From contig NZ_BMRC01000035.1 of the NCBI RefSeq assembly GCF_014648435.1, forward strand, positions 18,473 through 82,472: a stretch of 64,000 nucleotides of DNA, read 5' to 3'. Positions 36,181-46,341 of this stretch are shown here, piece by piece; position 1 is the first letter of the stretch, and every line of letters starts with the position of its first letter. Made by a program: the position numbers and the translations under genes. Under the pieces are notes generated by a model. It had not been told where the DNA came from and searched no databases. It saw only the letters and a list, made by a program, of their open reading frames with translations. This DNA comes from Nonomuraea spiralis. GTDB lineage: Bacteria > Actinomycetota > Actinomycetes > Streptosporangiales > Streptosporangiaceae.

Positions 36181-37185
36181 ATGGTCCTCGTGGGTCCCCA
36201 TCCAGCCGTAGCCGACGTGCGCAGGGCCGTGCGCGAGGCGCTGGCCGACCTCGGCGGCACCGGCGCGCTGGTCCTGGCCGCCTGCAGCGGCGGCGCCGAC
36301 TCCCTGGCCTTGGCGGCGGCCCTCGCCTTCGTCGCCCCCCGTGCCGGCCTGCGCGCGGGCCTGGTCACGGTCGACCACCAGCTCCAGCCCGGCTCGGCCG
36401 AGCGGGCCCGGCAGGTCGCCGAGCTGGCCGCCTCCATGGGCCTGGCCCCCTCCGAGGTGCTCACCGTCACCGTGGGCACCGAAGGCGGCCCGGAAGCCGC
36501 CGCCCGCGAGGCCAGGTACACCGCTCTGGCCGAGGCGGCCGACCGGCTCCAGGCCGCCGCCGTCCTCCTCGGGCACACCCGCGACGACCAGGCCGAGACC
36601 GTGCTCCTGGGCCTGGCCAGGGGGAGCGGGCTGCGGTCGATCTCCGGCATGGCCCCGCGGGCGGGCCGCTACCGCCGTCCCTTCCTCGACCTGCCCAGGG
36701 CCACGACGGTCGCCGCCTGCCGGGCGATGTCCCTCCACCCCTGGGACGACCCCCACAACGACGACCCCCGCTACACCCGCGTCCGCGTCAGGAAGCGGAT
36801 CCTGCCGATGCTCGACGAAGAACTCGGCCCGGGGGTCGCCGAAGCGCTCGCGAGGACGGCCAGAATGGCCCGGGAGGACGCCGACGCCCTCGATCAGTGG
36901 GCCGAATCGGCGTTCCCGAATTGCGCTCTAAGCGATATCGCCGAGTCCGTCATCCTGTCCGTACCGGAGTTGGAGAAACTGCCCGACGCCGTGCGGCGCA
37001 GGGTGCTGCGGCGCGCGGCCATCGCGGCCGGAACGCCCTCCGGGGCGCTTTCGGCCACCCATGTGCTTGCGGTGGATCGGCTGGTCACACAATGGCACGG
37101 GCAGAAGGCGGTCGATCTGCCCGGAGGTCTGTCCGCAGTTCGGCGGTATGGCACCCTGATACTCGCCATCAGTCCCATCGTTTAA
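36181..37185 (+). CDS. tilS: tRNA(Ile)-lysidine synthetase
   Basis: 334 residues from ATG 36181 (MVLVGPHPAV); longer starts give an Arg/Gly-rich extension. PP-loop ATP site is AACSGGADSLALAAAL near residue 37. VDHQLQPGSAERA and HTRDDQAETVLLGLARGSGLRSISGM are the further family motifs. TilS attaches lysine to C34 of the CAU-anticodon isoleucine tRNA so that it reads AUA. The C-terminal domain is short, as in other actinobacteria. hpt follows after 10 bases, the usual pairing. Confidence 0.93.
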   Translation: MVLVGPHPAVADVRRAVREALADLGGTGALVLAACSGGADSLALAAALAFVAPRAGLRAGLVTVDHQLQPGSAERARQVAELAASMGLAPSEVLTVTVGTEGGPEAAAREARYTALAEAADRLQAAAVLLGHTRDDQAETVLLGLARGSGLRSISGMAPRAGRYRRPFLDLPRATTVAACRAMSLHPWDDPHNDDPRYTRVRVRKRILPMLDEELGPGVAEALARTARMAREDADALDQWAESAFPNCALSDIAESVILSVPELEKLPDAVRRRVLRRAAIAAGTPSGALSATHVLAVDRLVTQWHGQKAVDLPGGLSAVRRYGTLILAISPIV

Positions 37186-37195
37186 GGAACCACAG

Positions 37196-37747
37196 GTGGA
37201 CGCTGCCGACATGGGCACAGACCTGGAGAAGGTCCTCATCCCCGAGGACGAGCTCCAGGCCAAGATCAAAGAGCTTGCCGGGCGCATCGACGAGGACTAC
37301 GCGGGCAAGGACGTCCTGCTCGTGGGCGTGCTGAAGGGCGCGGTCATGGTGATGGCCGACCTGGCCAGGGCGCTGCACGTGCCCGTTCAGATGGACTGGA
37401 TGGCGGTGTCGTCCTACGGCGCGGGCACCAAGTCGTCCGGCGTCGTACGGGTGCTGAAGGACCTCGACACCGACATCTTGAACCGCCACGTCCTGATCGT
37501 CGAGGACATCATCGACTCCGGTCTCACTCTCCACTGGCTGCTGGAAAACCTGAAGTCGCGCAATCCGGCCTCGCTGGAGATCTGCGCCGCGCTGCGCAAG
37601 CCGGACGCGGTGAAGGTGCCGATGGACGTGAAATACGTCGGGTTCGACATTCCCAACGAGTTCGTCATCGGCTACGGGCTCGACTACGCGGAGCGCTACC
37701 GGAATTTGCCGTTCATCGGAACGCTCGCCCCGCACGTTTATAAGTAG
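37196..37747 (+). CDS. hpt: Hypoxanthine phosphoribosyltransferase
   Basis: 183 residues from a GTG with AAGGAA upstream. PRPP-binding motif HVLIVEDIIDSGLTL (about 100-114) holds the two acidic residues, with GVLKGAVMV near 44 and the flexible loop SSYGAGTKSSG near 72. It converts hypoxanthine or guanine plus PRPP to IMP or GMP (purine salvage). The C-terminal YAERYRNLPFIGTL is typical. The gap to ftsH (37748-37985) holds a 10-bp palindrome (GGCCATGGCC near 37756) and probably the ftsH promoter, but no gene. Confidence 0.95.
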   Translation: MDAADMGTDLEKVLIPEDELQAKIKELAGRIDEDYAGKDVLLVGVLKGAVMVMADLARALHVPVQMDWMAVSSYGAGTKSSGVVRVLKDLDTDILNRHVLIVEDIIDSGLTLHWLLENLKSRNPASLEICAALRKPDAVKVPMDVKYVGFDIPNEFVIGYGLDYAERYRNLPFIGTLAPHVYK

Positions 37748-37985
37748 TAATCCTGGCCATGGCCGGGAACATCGCGCAACGTGACGTACGTTGATAGGGC
37801 AAGACCGGTGTAGTGGGCGGGTCCCTCCGCGCGCCGTGCCGGTGTACCTTCAGACTCCGGAAGGGTGACCGCGTGTCCCCTTCGGGTAGTCAGAAGTCGC
37901 GGTGTCGGATGCCGCGGCCCCGGGCCAGCCCGGGGTTCCAGGCCATGGTCAGGAAGGGACGGGCCCGCAAGGGGTTCCGCATCGG

Positions 37986-39976
<1,991 letters not shown>

Positions 39977-39980
<4 letters not shown>

Positions 39981-40555
39981 CGCAGCACGAGGTAGACCTT
40001 GGGCGGATCGAGAAGGCCGTACGCGAGATCCTCTACGGCATCGGCGAGGATCCCGACCGTGACGGCCTGATCGAGACGCCCGCCCGGGTCGCCCGCGCGA
40101 TGGCCGAGCAGTTCTCCGGCCTCGGTCAGGCGCCCGAGGACGTCCTCAACAAGGTCTTCGACGTCGATCACGACGAGATGGTGCTGGTCAGGGACATCGA
40201 GGTCTACTCGACCTGCGAGCACCATCTCGTGCCCTTCCACGGCGTGGCCCACGTGGGCTACATCCCCAACGAGCGGGGCCAGGTGACCGGGCTGTCGAAG
40301 CTGGCCCGGCTGGTCGACGTCTTCGCCCGCCGTCCGCAGGTGCAGGAGCGCATGACCTCGCAGATCGCCGACGCCCTCATGCGGGTGCTGGAGCCGCGCG
40401 GGGTCATCGTGGTCGTCGAGGCCGAACACCTGTGCATGACGATGCGCGGCGTACGCAAGCCGGGGGCCAAGACGGTCACGTCGGCGGTCCGCGGCGACTT
40501 CCGTACCAGCGACAAGACCCGTTCCGAGGCGATGGCGCTCATCCTCGGCAGGTGA
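39977..40555 (+). CDS. folE: GTP cyclohydrolase I
   Basis: 192 residues from a GTG overlapping the ftsH stop (GTGA). Zinc ligands in YSTCEHHLVPFHG (Cys and His) and later HLCMTMRGV; substrate residues in GLSKLARLVD. It opens GTP to 7,8-dihydroneopterin triphosphate, the first step of tetrahydrofolate synthesis. folP, folB and folK follow, so the pathway core is encoded together. Confidence 0.96.
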
Positions 40556-40609
40556 CGATCGTTATCCACAACTGGGGACCCGAGATGTCGGCAGGTGTGG
40601 GGGAACGCC

Positions 40610-40615
40610 TAGGCT
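40610..40615 (+). promoter_or_regulatory. -10 box for leaderless folP
   Basis: TAGGCT, 6 bases before the ATG at 40622; suggests that folP and downstream genes have a promoter independent of ftsH-folE. Confidence 0.45.
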
Positions 40616-40621
40616 TGCCCC

Positions 40622-41479
40622 ATGACTAGCGTGCCCATCAACGTGCCGGGAGGTACGGAGCGGTGCCTCGTCATGGGTGTGGTCAATGTGACGCCCGACT
40701 CCTTCTCCGACGGCGGCCAGTGGTTCGACGAGGAGGCCGCCGTCCAGCACGGGCTCGACCTGGTGCGGGAGGGGGCCGACATCGTCGATGTGGGCGGTGA
40801 GTCCACCCGTCCCGGCGCCGCCCGGGTGTCGCTGGAGGAGGAGCTGGCCAGGGTCGTCCCCGTGATCCGGGCGCTCGACGCCGAGGGTGTGGCGGTGAGC
40901 GTCGACACGATGCGCGCCGAGGTGGCCAGGGCCGCGGTCGAGGCGGGCGCCAAGCTCGTCAACGACGTGAGCGGCGGGCTGGCCGACCCGGACATGCCGC
41001 GCGTGGTCGCCGCGACGGGGATTCCCTACGTGGTGATGCACTGGCGCGGCCACAGCCATGACATGGACAGCCGTGCCGTCTACGCCGACGTCGTGACAGA
41101 GGTGCGCGAGGAGCTGAGCAAGCGGGTCGATCTGGTGCTGGCCGAGGGAGTGTCCCCGGAGCAGATCGTGCTCGACCCCGGTCTCGGGTTCGCCAAGCAC
41201 GCCGAGCACAACTGGGCGCTGCTGGCCGGCATCCCGGAGCTCGCCGAGCTGGGCTACCCGCTGCTGATCGGGGCCTCGCGCAAGCGGTTCCTCGGGCGGC
41301 TGCTGGCAGGTCCCGACGGCGCCCCCCGCCCGTTCAGCCGGAGCGACGACGCCACCCTGGCGGTGACCGCGCTGGCGGCACAGGCGGGGGCCTGGTGCGT
41401 GCGCGTGCACGAGGTAGGTCCCAATGCCGATGCCGTGCGCGTGGCGGCCGCATGGAAGAGAGCCGGAGCAGGCACATGA
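40622..41479 (+). CDS. folP: Dihydropteroate synthase
   Basis: 285 residues, TIM-barrel of the usual length. Conserved motifs: MGVVNVTPDSFSDGG near 19, DIVDVGGESTRPGA near 57, DTMRAEVA, LVNDVSGG, and GASRKRFLG near 220. It joins p-aminobenzoate to the pterin diphosphate and is the sulfonamide target. The stop overlaps the start of the SnoaL/NTF2-like gene (ATGA), and folB and folK follow in the same coupled series. Confidence 0.95.
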   Translation: MTSVPINVPGGTERCLVMGVVNVTPDSFSDGGQWFDEEAAVQHGLDLVREGADIVDVGGESTRPGAARVSLEEELARVVPVIRALDAEGVAVSVDTMRAEVARAAVEAGAKLVNDVSGGLADPDMPRVVAATGIPYVVMHWRGHSHDMDSRAVYADVVTEVREELSKRVDLVLAEGVSPEQIVLDPGLGFAKHAEHNWALLAGIPELAELGYPLLIGASRKRFLGRLLAGPDGAPRPFSRSDDATLAVTALAAQAGAWCVRVHEVGPNADAVRVAAAWKRAGAGT

Positions 41480-41922
41480 GCGTCGACACTGCCGCTATTG
41501 AGACGGTCAACGAGGAGTTCTACACCGCGATCGAGAGTGCCGATCTCGACAAGATGACCGAGATCTGGGCCGAGGACTCCGCCGACGACCAGGTGAGCTG
41601 CGTACATCCGGGCTGGACGTTGCTGACGGGCCGGTCCGAGGTGCTGCGGTCGTGGGCGCTGATCATGGCCAACACCACCTACATCCAGTTCGTGCTGACC
41701 GACGTCAACACGACCGTGCTGGGCGACGTGGCCGTGCTCACCTGCGTGGAGAACATCCTCACCGCGGGCGAGGAGGGTGAGTCCAGCTTCGCCGCGGGCA
41801 AGGTGGTGGCGAGCAACGTCTACATCCGCACCTCACAGGGCTGGCGGTTGTGGATGCACCACGGCTCCCCGGTGCTCCAGGGAGACGACGACGAGGACGA
41901 GGAGGGCGAGCTTGAGGTCTGA
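41476..41922 (+). CDS. NTF2/SnoaL-like domain protein
   Basis: 148 residues from the ATG at 41476 within the folP stop overlap. The fold pattern is one alpha+beta NTF2-like domain: AIETVNEEFYTAIESADLDKMTEIWAED (first helices) then HPGWTLLTGRSEVLRSWALI, and a C-terminal sheet with WRLWMHHGSPVL. A very acidic tail (DDDEDEEGELEV) follows. The gene is found between folP and folB in many actinobacteria, which suggests a link to folate metabolism or simple co-expression, but no reaction is known. folB starts inside its last codons. Confidence 0.8.
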   Translation: MSVDTAAIETVNEEFYTAIESADLDKMTEIWAEDSADDQVSCVHPGWTLLTGRSEVLRSWALIMANTTYIQFVLTDVNTTVLGDVAVLTCVENILTAGEEGESSFAAGKVVASNVYIRTSQGWRLWMHHGSPVLQGDDDEDEEGELEV

Positions 41923-42277
41923 CCGCATCGCTCTCAAGGGCCTGCGGGCCAGGGGACGGCACGGCGTGCTGCCCGCCGAGCGGGAGCTCGGGCAGGAGTT
42001 CGTGGTCGACGCGACGTTGTTCCTCGACACCGCCCCGGCGGCGGCCGGCGACGACCTCACCAAGACGGTCCACTACGGCGAGCTGGCCCAGGCGCTGGCC
42101 GAGGTGGTCGAGGGCGAGCCGGTCGAGCTGATCGAGACGCTGGCGCAGCGGCTGGCCGACGTCTGCCTGGCCAGTGAGCTGGTCCACAAGGTCGAGGTGA
42201 GTGTGCACAAACCGGCGGCGCCGATCCCGCTGCCGTTCGACGATGTGATCGTGACGATCGAGAGGAGCCGCGCATGA
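41912..42277 (+). CDS. folB: Dihydroneopterin aldolase
   Basis: 121 residues, the normal size, from a TTG at 41912 (RSDRIALKGL). GGAGGG at 41901-41906 lies 5 bases upstream, which decides this start. GRHGVLPAERELGQEFVVD near 12 and TVHYGELA near 51 carry the conserved active-site residues, with the later KPAAPIP. It splits dihydroneopterin into 6-hydroxymethyl-dihydropterin and glycolaldehyde. The start overlaps the NTF2-like gene and the end overlaps folK (ATGA). Confidence 0.94.
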   Translation: MRSDRIALKGLRARGRHGVLPAERELGQEFVVDATLFLDTAPAAAGDDLTKTVHYGELAQALAEVVEGEPVELIETLAQRLADVCLASELVHKVEVSVHKPAAPIPLPFDDVIVTIERSRA

Positions 42278-42777
42278 AGGCCGTCCTCGCTCTCGGCAGC
42301 AATCTGGGCGAGCGCTTCCAGACGTTGCAGGGAGCCATCGACACGCTGTTCGACGCCCCGGGCCTGGAGTTCGTCAAGGTGTCCCCGGTCTACGAGACCG
42401 ACCCCGTCGGCGGACCGGGCGGGCAGGAGCCGTACCTCAACGCGGTCGTCGTGGCCGAGACCGAGTTGCCGCCCCGCACGCTGCTGGAGCGGGCGCTCGG
42501 CGTGGAGAACGCCTACGGACGCGTACGCGAGGAGCGGTGGGGGCCGCGTACGCTCGACATCGACCTGATCGTCGTCGGCGAGGACACCTGCGACGACGCC
42601 GAGCTGACGTTGCCCCATCCGCGGGCCCACGAGCGGGCCTTCGTGCTGGTGCCCTGGTCGGTGATCGACCCCGAGGCCACGGTGCCGGGCCGGGGCCGCA
42701 TCGCCGACCTGCTGGCCGGGCTCGACCGGCGGGGCGTGCGCCTGCGTGAGGACCTGAAGCTGCAGAGGCCCGATTGA
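42274..42777 (+). CDS. folK: 6-hydroxymethyl-7,8-dihydropterin pyrophosphokinase
   Basis: 167 residues. ALGSNLGER at the N terminus, SPVYETDPVGGPGGQEPYLNAV, and the signature RWGPRTLDIDLI near 90 with the two metal-binding Asp residues; PHPRAHERAFVLVPW follows. It transfers pyrophosphate from ATP to the pterin for FolP. The stop overlaps the DUF3180 gene (TTGA). Confidence 0.95.
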   Translation: MKAVLALGSNLGERFQTLQGAIDTLFDAPGLEFVKVSPVYETDPVGGPGGQEPYLNAVVVAETELPPRTLLERALGVENAYGRVREERWGPRTLDIDLIVVGEDTCDDAELTLPHPRAHERAFVLVPWSVIDPEATVPGRGRIADLLAGLDRRGVRLREDLKLQRPD

Positions 42778-43229
42778 GGCCGACGCACCCCGGCCGCCTG
42801 GCCGCTCTCCTCGTCGTCGTCGCCCTCGTCGTGTGGGCGGCGGTCCGGCACTTCTACTCCGAGCTGCCCATCATGCCGTGGACGGCGATCCCGACCGTGT
42901 TGCTGCTGGCCCTCGGCGAGGGTTACAGCGGATGGGTGACCAAGGCCAGGATCGCCAGGAAGCCGGACACCAAGCCGGTCGAACCGCTGGCGGTGGCCCG
43001 GCTGGCGGCGCTGGCCAAGGCATCGGCGTACGTGGGGGCGGTGTTCGCCGGGATGTTCGCCGGGTTCGCCGCGTACACGCTGCAGATCTTCGACCGGGAG
43101 ACGCCGCGCTCGGAGTTCTTCGTGGCGGCCGGGTCGTTCGTGGCCTGCGTGGTGCTCGTCTGCGCGGCCCTCTACCTCGAACACTGCTGCCGCATCCCCA
43201 AGGACTCCGACGAGCGCAAGACCGACTAG
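42774..43229 (+). CDS. DUF3180 membrane protein
   Basis: 151 residues from a TTG coupled to the folK stop. Four hydrophobic segments (about 9-25, 33-48, 82-102 and 118-138) typical of DUF3180, a family found after folK throughout actinobacteria. A conserved-looking GYSGWVTKARIARKPDTKPVEP loop follows the second segment. Function unknown. The end overlaps the convergent acyltransferase gene by 4 bases. Confidence 0.85.
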   Translation: MRPTHPGRLAALLVVVALVVWAAVRHFYSELPIMPWTAIPTVLLLALGEGYSGWVTKARIARKPDTKPVEPLAVARLAALAKASAYVGAVFAGMFAGFAAYTLQIFDRETPRSEFFVAAGSFVACVVLVCAALYLEHCCRIPKDSDERKTD

Positions 43230-44332
43230 CGCGGCTCCCCGGCCTCGCGCGTGCGCCCGGCCGGGGCCCGGCGGCGGCCGAAGAGGTAGATGACCGGAAG
43301 GGTGCAGATCAGGGGGCCGATGATGGCGATCGGCCGCTCCAGCCACCACTTCAGGTCCGGCGGGATCTTGGTGCCGAGGCTGCCGAACAGCCACCACGAC
43401 AGCCCTAAGGCGATCGCCATGCCGGTCGTGTGGAAGAGGAACAGCGGCAGGGCGTAACGGTTGATGAAGGAGTTCGCACGGGCCCAGCGGGGACGTTCGA
43501 GCACCCGTTCCATGGCCGGGCGCAGCACCTCCACCAGGCCGATCTGGAAGATCAGCAGGGCGACGATGACGAACGTGGGCGGGGCCATGTTCGACCACTT
43601 GTCCCCGGGCACGCCGACCATCGAGCCCGGGTAGATGCCCGAGTAGACCAGCCCGAACAGGGCGAACAGGCCCGTCCACAGGATGCCGATGTCGTACCGC
43701 CTGGGCAGGATGACGATCCGGTCGTAGAAGAAGCCCGCCTGGTGGGCCAGGCCCCAGACGATGATCATGTTCAGCCAGCCGGCCCACTCGTAGCCGTAGC
43801 GGAAGCGCACCACGTCCACGACCAGGGCCGAGCCGCCGAGCCAGATGAGGGCCAGCACGTCGTAGCGTCTGTGCAGCCACAGGGCCACCGGCAGCAGCGC
43901 GATCAGCACCAGGTAGACGCCGAGGAACCACAGCGGGCTGAGTACGAGCAGCACCACCCGCCACATCCACTCCACGCCGAACGCCCAGGTCACGACCGCG
44001 CCGACGGAGATCCACACGCCGCACAGGAACAACGCCGGCAGGGCCAGCGCCCGGATGCGCCGCCAGACGAACGCCCCGATGCCCACGCCGCGCGCCTGCG
44101 CCCGGTTCCAGGACAGCAGGTGCACGTGACCGCCGACGTAGAAGAACAGCGGCAACACCTGCAGCAGCCAGGTCAGGATCCACAACCCCGAGGTGAAGCC
44201 GAGCGGGCTGGTGGGCTCGGGCCCGGTGGGCTTCCACTCCAGGATCGTGAACGCCCAGTGCCAGACCACCACCACGATGAGGCTGAGAGCGCGGAGCCAG
44301 TCGACGTACTTGTCGCGTTGGGGAGTGCTCAC
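43226..44332 (-). CDS. Membrane acyltransferase, family 3 (OafA-like)
   Basis: 368 residues, about ten membrane segments. The N-terminal KYVDWLRALSLIVVVVWHW holds the conserved Arg and His of acyltransferase family 3 enzymes, which move acyl groups onto sugars or other exported molecules. RRIRALALPALFLCG and the later FLFHTTGMAIALGLS are also typical. The gene overlaps the upstream nuoD-like gene by 4 bases, so the two are probably translated together, a pairing without an obvious biochemical link. Substrate not predictable. Confidence 0.85.
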   Translation of the reverse strand: MSTPQRDKYVDWLRALSLIVVVVWHWAFTILEWKPTGPEPTSPLGFTSGLWILTWLLQVLPLFFYVGGHVHLLSWNRAQARGVGIGAFVWRRIRALALPALFLCGVWISVGAVVTWAFGVEWMWRVVLLVLSPLWFLGVYLVLIALLPVALWLHRRYDVLALIWLGGSALVVDVVRFRYGYEWAGWLNMIIVWGLAHQAGFFYDRIVILPRRYDIGILWTGLFALFGLVYSGIYPGSMVGVPGDKWSNMAPPTFVIVALLIFQIGLVEVLRPAMERVLERPRWARANSFINRYALPLFLFHTTGMAIALGLSWWLFGSLGTKIPPDLKWWLERPIAIIGPLICTLPVIYLFGRRRAPAGRTREAGEPR

Positions 44333-45483
44333 TTGTCGATGTCACCCACGACGAAGAACATCGAGCCGAGGATGGCGATCATGTCGGCCACCAGGTTGCC
44401 GGGCAGCAGCTCGCGCAGCACCTGGACGTTGCCGAAGGAGGCCGAGCGCAGCTTGAGCCGCCACGGCGTCTTGTCGCCCTTGGAGACCAGGTAGTAGCCG
44501 TTGATGCCGAGCGGGTTCTCGGTCCACGCGTACGTGTGGCCCTCGGGCACCTTGAGCACCTTCGGCAACCGCTGGTTGATCGGCCCGGGAGGCAGCTCGC
44601 GCAGCCGCTCGACGCAGGCTTCGGCGAGGTCGAGCGAGACCTTGAGCTGCGCGAACAGCACCTCGAACCGGGAATGGCAGTCGCCCGCCTCCCGGGTGAC
44701 GACCTCGACGGGCAACTCGCCGTAGGCCAGGTACGGATCGTCGCGCCGCAGGTCGAGGTCGACCCCCGAGGCGCGGGCGATGGGCCCGCTGACGCCGTAC
44801 TGGAGGATCTGCTCGCGGGTCAGCACGCCGACCCCCTTGGTACGGGCGAGGAAGATCTCGTTGTTCAGGATGAGGCCCTCGATGTCGGGCACCCGGCGGC
44901 GGGTCTCGGCGACGGCCTGCGCGACCCGGTCGAGCCAGCCGAGCGGCAGGTCCTCCTTGAGGCCGCCGACCCGGTTGAACATGTAGTGCATGCGCCCGCC
45001 GGAGATCTCCTCCATGACGGCCTGGATGCGTTCGCGCTCGTTGAAGGCGTAGAAGACGGGGGTGATCGCGCCGAGTTCGAGGGGGTAGGAGCCGAGGAAC
45101 ATCAGGTGGTTGAGCATGCGGTTGAGCTCGGCCAGCAGTGTACGGGCCCACACGGCCCTGACCGGCGGTTCCATGCCGAGCAGCCGTTCGGCGGCCAGCA
45201 CGACGCCCAGCTCGTTGGCGAACCCCGACAGCCAGTCGTGCCGGTTGGCGAGCATGATGATCTGCCGGTAGTCGCGGACCTCGAACAACTTCTCCGCGCC
45301 CCTGTGCATGTAGCCGATGATCGGCTCGGCCGCCGCGATGCGCTCGCCGTCGAGGGTCAGCCGGAGCCTGAGCACGCCGTGCGTGGAGGGGTGTTGGGGA
45401 CCGATGTTGAGGATCATGTCCTCGGTCGCCAGCTCCTTCGCGCCCGCGCCGATCCCGACCACGCGTTCCGTCATAGGGCCCAT
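44329..45483 (-). CDS. Orphan NADH-quinone oxidoreductase subunit D-like protein
   Basis: 384 residues; ATG 45483 is preceded by GGTGG, an alternative ATG is at 45474. Complex I 49-kDa (NuoD) motifs: IGPQHPSTHGVLRL near 28, EPIIGYMHRGAEKLFE near 54, GVSGPIARASGVDLDLR near 230 and a C-terminal MIAILGSMFFVVGDIDK close to the usual ending. It is full length for NuoD, yet no other complex I gene is within 45 kb on either side in the window. Actinomycetes often carry a second, isolated nuoD; its role is uncertain. Confidence 0.88.
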   Translation of the reverse strand: MGPMTERVVGIGAGAKELATEDMILNIGPQHPSTHGVLRLRLTLDGERIAAAEPIIGYMHRGAEKLFEVRDYRQIIMLANRHDWLSGFANELGVVLAAERLLGMEPPVRAVWARTLLAELNRMLNHLMFLGSYPLELGAITPVFYAFNERERIQAVMEEISGGRMHYMFNRVGGLKEDLPLGWLDRVAQAVAETRRRVPDIEGLILNNEIFLARTKGVGVLTREQILQYGVSGPIARASGVDLDLRRDDPYLAYGELPVEVVTREAGDCHSRFEVLFAQLKVSLDLAEACVERLRELPPGPINQRLPKVLKVPEGHTYAWTENPLGINGYYLVSKGDKTPWRLKLRSASFGNVQVLRELLPGNLVADMIAILGSMFFVVGDIDK

Positions 45484-45597
45484 GCTGCCACCGTCCCGCG
45501 AGGTGGGCCAGCGTGGGGGATGGTCAAGGAATCGTATGGCAACGCATCCCGAAGCCAGACATGGGGATCAATACCGGAAACGGGGGGAGAAAGCACT

Positions 45598-46305
45598 GTG
45601 AAGAGAGTTCTGTTTGATGTGGCCGCCCTGATCTCCAGGGTGGTGCTCGGTGTGATCTTCGTGGCGCACGGCTGGCAGAAGTGGCAGGGCGGGCTGGGTG
45701 CCGCGGCGGCGGAGTTCCGGGAGATGGGCGTGCCGATGCCCGGGTTGTCCGCGGGGTTCGCCGCCATCGTGGAGTTGATCGGCGGTGTCCTGCTGATCCT
45801 CGGCCTCTTGGTACGTCCGGTGGCGTTGCTGCTGCTCATTGACATGATCGGCGCGATCGTCTTCGTGCACATAGGACGCGGGGTGTTGTCGCAGAACGGC
45901 GGCTGGGAGCTGCCGGGCGCCCTGGGCGCGCTCGCCCTGATGCTCGCCGCGCTGGGCGGCGGCCGGATCGGCCTCGACGGCATCGTCAACACGATGTTCC
46001 GGCGCCGCAGGGAACGCCGGATCGCCGAGGACGACCTCGCCGCGCACCGGCCGGTCCGGCGCGCCGAGCCGACGACCGTCGTCACCGAGGAGCCCACGAC
46101 GCAGCCCATGAGGGAGCCCACGACGCAGGTGCGGCCCGCGGGCGGCCCCACGACGCCGGCCAGGCCCGAGGGGGAGGCCGAGCAGCCCAACGTGCCGAGG
46201 CAGCCGGGCGCGCCGCGGCCCGGCCACCTCAACGACGAGGACATGAGGGACATCGACGCCCTGGTCTCGGACGAGCCGACCCATCCGAAGCCGCCCAACC
46301 GCTGA
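45598..46305 (+). CDS. DoxX-family membrane protein with disordered tail
   Basis: 235 residues from a GTG preceded by GGGGGGAGA. The first 130 residues hold four membrane segments with the DoxX pattern: ISRVVLGVIFVAHGWQKW near 11, AAIVELIGGVLLILGLLVRP near 55, and ELPGALGALALMLAALGGG. After RRRRERR comes a hydrophilic tail rich in Pro, Thr and Glu with three PTTQ/PTTP repeats, probably cytoplasmic. DoxX proteins are linked to redox and oxidative stress, with no single defined activity. Divergent from nuoD. Confidence 0.85.
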   Translation: MKRVLFDVAALISRVVLGVIFVAHGWQKWQGGLGAAAAEFREMGVPMPGLSAGFAAIVELIGGVLLILGLLVRPVALLLLIDMIGAIVFVHIGRGVLSQNGGWELPGALGALALMLAALGGGRIGLDGIVNTMFRRRRERRIAEDDLAAHRPVRRAEPTTVVTEEPTTQPMREPTTQVRPAGGPTTPARPEGEAEQPNVPRQPGAPRPGHLNDEDMRDIDALVSDEPTHPKPPNR

Positions 46306-46341
46306 CGACCGACCCGGGCAAAAGCCCTCCGACCGCTGAGG

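Noticed and set aside
37902..37985. An earlier GTG start of ftsH at 37902
   Set aside because: The added 28 residues are not FtsH-like; ATG 37986 gives the normal N terminus.
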